NCBI GenBank assembly: GCA_021828635.1
Contig: JAJZEJ010000686.1
Location: forward strand, 1-10,335
DNA from: Chloroflexota bacterium
Lineage (GTDB): Bacteria; Chloroflexota; Ktedonobacteria; Ktedonobacterales; Ktedonobacteraceae
Direction: 5' to 3'
Length of the DNA stretch: 10,335 nt
Position 1 is the stretch's first letter, and the number at the start of each line of letters is the position of its first letter. Positions 6,672-10,335 of the stretch are shown piece by piece. The notes beneath the pieces are model-generated. The model searched no databases and was not told the origin of the DNA. It worked only from the letters and a program-made list of their open reading frames with translations. A program made the position numbers and the translations under genes.

Positions 6672-7934
6672 ATGGAAAATCAGCTACCTGGTATACAAAA
6701 TTTGTTGGTACAACGTATAAAGCAAAATATGCTTGCTTGTCAAGCGTACCATGCGCAGATCATGGGTCAACTATGCTTGCCTACAGCCGTAGCAGTTACT
6801 GATAGGTTGTGCCTTCTTTTACAACAGCATGGTTTGCATGTGGACTCTCTGGGGCAGTTGTCCTCGTGCCTGCTGGTCTCATTGACAGGCTTGTCTATTT
6901 CTGATAAACAACCATTGTTCCTTTATACTTCCTATGATGCAACGACATTGCAAGCACAGCAGGCTCAGAGTATTGCCACTACCCTTACAGCTATTGAGCA
7001 ATGCCGTCAGATTTTGGGCGATGGAGCGATGCCGTTCATCTGGCTATTGGATGGTACATCTACTCCTGATGCCACTTTACATACGCTCATGGAGCATCAT
7101 CCGGTGCTGCGGCAGGTGCGAGGTTGTTTGTGGGATGGTACCGGCCAAACAGGCATTGAACTCAATCAGCCGCAACTCGTTCTCGGTAGCAAGGGACTCT
7201 TGCGCGTGGCTTTGGAAGTGCAGACGGCTAGCCAGCCGATTCATCTCCAACACAGTGCGCTTGTACCTGATGCACTCTGGCGGCTGACCTGGGCTTTGTG
7301 CGAGATTAAAAATGCCCATGCGGAGGTTCTCTTGCCCGGTTTCTATGAAGCGGTTCGCTCACCTGAAGAGGCAGAGCAGGCCGTGCTTTATACGATGCCT
7401 GATACATCTGTGCAACTAGCACGACAGTGGGGTATGGAGCAGCTTTTGTTCGATCTGCATGGTTTTCAGCAGCACTATGTTCACTTGCTCACACCGGATT
7501 GTACCCTCCTTGATATACAAAGTATGCCGCCAACAGGCATAACCGACAGCCATACGTTGGAACACTATACGTCTCTACCGGTGCAGGCACGCGCCCTACT
7601 TGAATTTGTGCTTGTACCCGATCAGCAGCCGGAAAAAATCTTGCAATCGCTGCGTGTACATCTAAATGAACGTGGTTTTACTGATGTCACTATTGATCCT
7701 CTATGTGCGCGTCCACCGGCTATCACAGCCTTGCAGCACCCTTTCGCGCAACAGGTCTGGCAGTGGAGTATGCAGGTTTACGGCGACCGCTTGATATTGC
7801 TACCGCTCACAGCCGGAAGTTTGCCCTTAACTATTCTGTCACAGGTGTATAACATACCATGTGTGCTAATTACGCCTGGTAACGAGGCATGGTTTGAGGA
7901 GAGCCTGCAACAAATTGCTCTAATCATATCATAG
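6672..7934 (+). CDS. M20-family metallopeptidase homologue, probably catalytically inactive
   Basis: A 420-residue protein with the M20 (ArgE/DapE/dipeptidase) scaffold. The dimerisation domain is clear: PQLVLGSKGLLRVALEV (167-183) followed by HLQHSALVPDALWRLTWAL (191-209). The C-terminal catalytic-domain half is also recognisable: LEFVLVPDQQPEKILQSLRV (310-329), HPFAQQVW (356-363) and TAGSLPL (380-386) where active members have SGGSLPI. The metal-ligand motifs are lost. The HYD motif reads TSYD (86-89), the GASDDKG segment is replaced by a Gln/Ala/Thr-rich stretch, the EGEEEIGS segment reads DGTSTPD (127-133), and the final HxPNE-type motif reads TPGNE. Peptidase activity is therefore unlikely; a binding or scaffolding role is an inference. 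Total length is slightly shorter than usual M20 dipeptidases (about 450). The ATG has no clear ribosome site and an in-frame stop lies at 6648. It is divergent from the PP2C gene and followed by a 333-base gap. Confidence 0.8.
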   Translation: MENQLPGIQNLLVQRIKQNMLACQAYHAQIMGQLCLPTAVAVTDRLCLLLQQHGLHVDSLGQLSSCLLVSLTGLSISDKQPLFLYTSYDATTLQAQQAQSIATTLTAIEQCRQILGDGAMPFIWLLDGTSTPDATLHTLMEHHPVLRQVRGCLWDGTGQTGIELNQPQLVLGSKGLLRVALEVQTASQPIHLQHSALVPDALWRLTWALCEIKNAHAEVLLPGFYEAVRSPEEAEQAVLYTMPDTSVQLARQWGMEQLLFDLHGFQQHYVHLLTPDCTLLDIQSMPPTGITDSHTLEHYTSLPVQARALLEFVLVPDQQPEKILQSLRVHLNERGFTDVTIDPLCARPPAITALQHPFAQQVWQWSMQVYGDRLILLPLTAGSLPLTILSQVYNIPCVLITPGNEAWFEESLQQIALIIS

Positions 7935-8267
7935 CTGGGATGTTATAGAAGAGTGGGACTTTCAACCGTTGCTACCCTGAAAAACCCTCTTGCGGCGTTC
8001 AAAAATATAGTAGATCGTGACAAGACACCCCAATCAGGCCATTGGGTGTACGATTCAGCGTTTGGAGAGTATACTGAGCAAAGTGCGTGTTATTTTAGCT
8101 GGCGAGCAGTCGCACACGCATAGCAGGATTACGAGTATCGTCTGCAATGATGACGAGAGTAATAGCATATAAGCCGACTACGTAAGCTCGCGCATAGGAA
8201 GGCAGGACAGCTTGTTACCTCGTGAAAATCAGAGACGTTATATAGCCGTGAGGAGAAGAAAGTTGCT
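7935..8267. other. Intergenic gap before the glycan gene cluster
   Basis: No convincing gene in 333 bases. An imperfect inverted repeat (8025-8034 with 8041-8049, one bulged C, 6-base loop CAGGCC) could be a weak terminator for the M20-like gene, but no T-run follows it. A promoter for the glycosyltransferase should lie toward the right end; TTACCT and TATATA, 18 bases apart near 8214-8243, are a poor candidate. A 51-codon plus-strand frame (8017-8172) has no ribosome site and no family resemblance. Confidence 0.5.
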
Positions 8268-9458
8268 ATGCACATTGGAATCAATGCACAACTTTTATCG
8301 CTAGGCAACGATTATCGTAATAGTGGTGTAAGTCACTATATACGTCACCTGCTCAATGGATTAACGAATGATCCAGGAGATCACACGTATACAGTGTTTG
8401 TGAATGGGCAAGAGGTCGCTGAACATCTTAATACTCATCACCCACGTATCACCTATGTAGCTGCATCCTGGCCGGAGAAGCGCCCGGCAGCTCGTATCGT
8501 GTGGGAACAGTTGACGTTGCCGACGCTACTCCGACAGCGGCAGATAGACCTGTTGCATGCGCCTGTCAATGTGTTACCAGAACGCTTGCCTTCGCGGTGC
8601 GCTGGTGTCGTGACACTACACGACTTGGCATTTTTGCGCTTTCCACAGGTGCTGACGCGCTCAAAACAGCTTTATCATCGCACTTTCACGGTACGGAGTC
8701 TGCAACGGGCAACAATGATTATCACTGTCTCTAACAGTACAAAACAGGATGCACATGAGTTGGTAGGTATTCCAACTGAGCGTATCACTACCGTCTATCC
8801 ATGTATCGATGAGCGATTTTCACACGTTGTGGAGGATGAGGATGTGGAACATTTTCGTACCCAAAAAGGTTTACATGACGGCTTTATTTTATATCTTGGG
8901 ACATTAGAGCCGCGAAAAAATATTCCGGTCTTGATCGATGCCTATGCTCGCCTACGTGAGCAGTATGGGCGACGCGAAAAGCTGGTGTTGGCAGGTAGCA
9001 AGGGCTGGCTGTATGAAAGTATCTTTGCCAGCATTCGGGAGCGTAGGCTGGAGTCCGAAGTGATCTTCCCCGGCTTTGTGCCTGACGAGGAGCGGGGTCT
9101 CTGGTATCATGCCGCGACAGTCTTTGCTTGTCCATCGCTTTATGAAGGTTTCGGTATTCCAGTTGCGGAGGCGCTAGCCAGCGGCACACCGACCGTCACT
9201 TCTACAGTGTCCAGTCTGCCGGAAGCTGGCGCGGGCGTTGCGCTGACTGTCGAGCCACAGGATAGCGAGGCACTGGCGCAGGCGCTGTACCGGGCTATTA
9301 CCGATCAGGATTACCGGGCGCGGTGCAGAGCGCAAGCACCACACATTGCGCAACGTTTTTCAATGCAAAATCTGGCTCAGCAGACACGTGCGGCTTATGA
9401 GCAGGCGCTGATCTATCAAGAGCAAAAACGCTCATCGCGGCTATCGTTCATTCGATGA
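8268..9458 (+). CDS. GT4-family glycosyltransferase (GT-B fold)
   Basis: The 396-residue cytoplasmic or membrane-peripheral enzyme transfers a sugar from a nucleotide donor to a growing glycan, with retention of configuration as known for GT4. The N-terminal acceptor domain starts IGINAQLL, with a Gly-rich loop near NSGVSHYIRHLL (18-29) and VTLHDLAF (115-122). The C-terminal donor domain carries LGTLEPRKN (210-218; Arg216 and Lys217 expected to contact the donor phosphates), VLAGSKGW (240-247), FPGFVPDEE (267-275), and the EX7E motif as YEGFGIPVAEA (292-302, Glu293 and Glu301), followed by SGTPTVTSTVSSLPEA. Length is normal. The ATG is well supported by AGGAG (8251-8255) with a 12-base spacer. 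The gene is followed 104 bases later by a polyprenyl glycosylphosphotransferase, which points to exopolysaccharide or surface-glycan assembly; the exact sugar cannot be read from sequence. Confidence 0.95.
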   Translation: MHIGINAQLLSLGNDYRNSGVSHYIRHLLNGLTNDPGDHTYTVFVNGQEVAEHLNTHHPRITYVAASWPEKRPAARIVWEQLTLPTLLRQRQIDLLHAPVNVLPERLPSRCAGVVTLHDLAFLRFPQVLTRSKQLYHRTFTVRSLQRATMIITVSNSTKQDAHELVGIPTERITTVYPCIDERFSHVVEDEDVEHFRTQKGLHDGFILYLGTLEPRKNIPVLIDAYARLREQYGRREKLVLAGSKGWLYESIFASIRERRLESEVIFPGFVPDEERGLWYHAATVFACPSLYEGFGIPVAEALASGTPTVTSTVSSLPEAGAGVALTVEPQDSEALAQALYRAITDQDYRARCRAQAPHIAQRFSMQNLAQQTRAAYEQALIYQEQKRSSRLSFIR

Positions 9459-9549
9459 GATGAGATGATTATTATAGAATATGGCTTGAAATTGTGAATA
9501 AAAGTGACCTTTCGCAAGCAATGAAAATCAGTCCCGACACAGACAGAAC

Positions 9550-9554
9550 GGGAG
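9550..9554 (+). promoter_or_regulatory. Ribosome binding site favouring the start at 9563
   Basis: GGGAG lies 8 bases before the ATG at 9563. The other in-frame starts, ATG at 9521 and GTG at 9494, have no purine-rich sequence at a suitable distance. This makes 9563 the preferred start of the sugar transferase. Confidence 0.5.
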
Positions 9555-9562
9555 TCTTGGAG

Positions 9563-10335
9563 ATGGCTGGAGGCGCGACTGGACCGATCACGAAGGCTAT
9601 CACGCGCAGGCGTGTCCGTCGCCACCAGTGGCGCATCTTCGAGTGTATCGTCATGGTCATTTTAGATGCATGGCTGATTACGCTTTCGTTTCAGTCAGCC
9701 TATGCCTTGCGTGAATATATCGCTAATACGCCCGCGCTGAACCATCTGCTCAATTACATCCGGTATACTATGATTAACCACAGTGCAGCACCGCCAAGCA
9801 AGCCAATACAACTGGCCGCTTTCTCCAACTTTGCTTTGATGGAAGTGAGCATTGTGATTGGCTTACTGGTGATTCTGGCGGCACGTGGACTCTATAAACA
9901 CCGCTTGACTGGTACGTGGTTTAAACAGATGTGGGCGATTATCAGTTCGGCCACCATTGGCGAAGGTGTCCTGATTACCTATTACTTCATCTTCCAACCT
10001 CAGAATAACTCACGCCTGTTGGTACCTTTTGCCTGGATTACGGCCATTCTGGTTCTCGGTGTTGCACGCCTCTTTGTCTCAGGTGCGATGGGTCTGCTCT
10101 ACCGATTGGGCTTGGGCGAGACACGATTGCTAGTCGTTGGCTCTGGTCGCCTGGGTAAGATGGTGATGCAGCATATCACAGCCACTCCCACGCTGGGCTA
10201 TGCCATTGTAGGTTTTTTGCATGATATGGTCGAGGAACCCGGCGATTTTGGGCGTTTTAAGATGTTGGGTACGTTAGATGACCTGGGGTTGGTTATTCGC
10301 TCAATGCAGATCGACGAGGTTATCATCGCTTTACC
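9563..10335 (+). CDS. Polyprenyl glycosylphosphotransferase, N-terminal part (cut by window end)
   Basis: The frame is open from 9464 to the end of the window; 257 codons follow the chosen ATG. Four hydrophobic segments are visible: IFECIVMVILDAWLITLSF, ALMEVSIVIGLLVILAARGL, IISSATIGEGVLITYYFIF and FAWITAILVLGVARLFVSG. They are followed by a Rossmann-like segment with LLVVGSGRLGK, LGYAIVGFLHD, LGTLDDLG and DEVIIAL. This is the N-terminal layout of membrane enzymes of the WbaP/CpsE/EpsL type, in which a CoA-binding-like domain precedes the catalytic sugar-transferase domain. The catalytic C-terminal domain lies beyond the window. The family moves a sugar-1-phosphate from a nucleotide sugar to undecaprenyl phosphate, the first step of exopolysaccharide, capsule or O-antigen assembly. 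Donor sugar unknown. ATG at 9521 is an alternative start. Confidence 0.88.
   Translation, partial: MAGGATGPITKAITRRRVRRHQWRIFECIVMVILDAWLITLSFQSAYALREYIANTPALNHLLNYIRYTMINHSAAPPSKPIQLAAFSNFALMEVSIVIGLLVILAARGLYKHRLTGTWFKQMWAIISSATIGEGVLITYYFIFQPQNNSRLLVPFAWITAILVLGVARLFVSGAMGLLYRLGLGETRLLVVGSGRLGKMVMQHITATPTLGYAIVGFLHDMVEEPGDFGRFKMLGTLDDLGLVIRSMQIDEVIIAL

Noticed and set aside
6620..6802. A 60-codon plus-strand frame overlapping the start of the M20-like gene.
   Set aside because: It is out of frame with the recognisable M20-like protein, has no ribosome site and no motif.
8017..8172. A 51-codon plus-strand frame (GTG start; an inner GTG at 8083 gives a sequence starting MRVILAGEQ) that superficially recalls a response-regulator N-terminus.
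   Set aside because: There is no ribosome site at either start, it is very short, the acidic pocket expected of a receiver domain is absent, and the frame runs through the inverted repeat at 8025-8049.

Overview
The window (roughly half G+C) looks like chromosomal DNA of a Gram-positive-type or monoderm environmental bacterium. My best guess is a Chloroflexota member of the Ktedonobacteria type. This rests on overall impression: a PP2C phosphatase fused through one membrane helix to a large Thr/Ser/Asn-rich ectodomain, frequent GTG starts, dispersed palindromic repeats and a polyprenyl-phosphate sugar transferase locus. No rRNA or other decisive marker is present, so the assignment is tentative. 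I see no tRNA, rRNA, CRISPR array, transposase or phage gene.

Layout. (1) 1-1306, plus strand: a 62-residue single-helix membrane protein, then a protein of the uroporphyrinogen decarboxylase superfamily that is not HemE and resembles the corrinoid/methyltransferase (MtaA-like) branch. (2) 1312-1347: a bidirectional hairpin terminator separating this pair from convergent minus-strand genes. (3) 1353-6459, minus strand: in transcription order a membrane-anchored PP2C phosphatase with a probable beta-propeller ectodomain, aspS (aspartyl-tRNA synthetase, predicted non-discriminating), and an ArsR-family regulator lacking the classical CxC metal site. aspS is bracketed by two long perfect 26-bp inverted repeats, one 20 bases before its start codon and one 8 bases after its stop. 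(4) 6289-6671: a divergent intergenic region with promoter-like elements and an imperfect stem-loop. (5) 6672-7934, plus strand: a protein with the scaffold of an M20 metallopeptidase but with the metal-ligand motifs replaced, so a probable pseudoenzyme. (6) 7935-8267: a non-coding gap. (7) 8268-10335, plus strand: a GT4 glycosyltransferase followed by the N-terminal part of a polyprenyl glycosylphosphotransferase, the apparent beginning of an exopolysaccharide or cell-surface glycan cluster that continues past the window.

The parts do not form one obvious system. The most interesting items are the putative dead M20 peptidase facing the sensor-like PP2C phosphatase, the two-cysteine ectodomain of that phosphatase, the variant HxH...C site in the UroD-family protein, and the paired hairpins around aspS.
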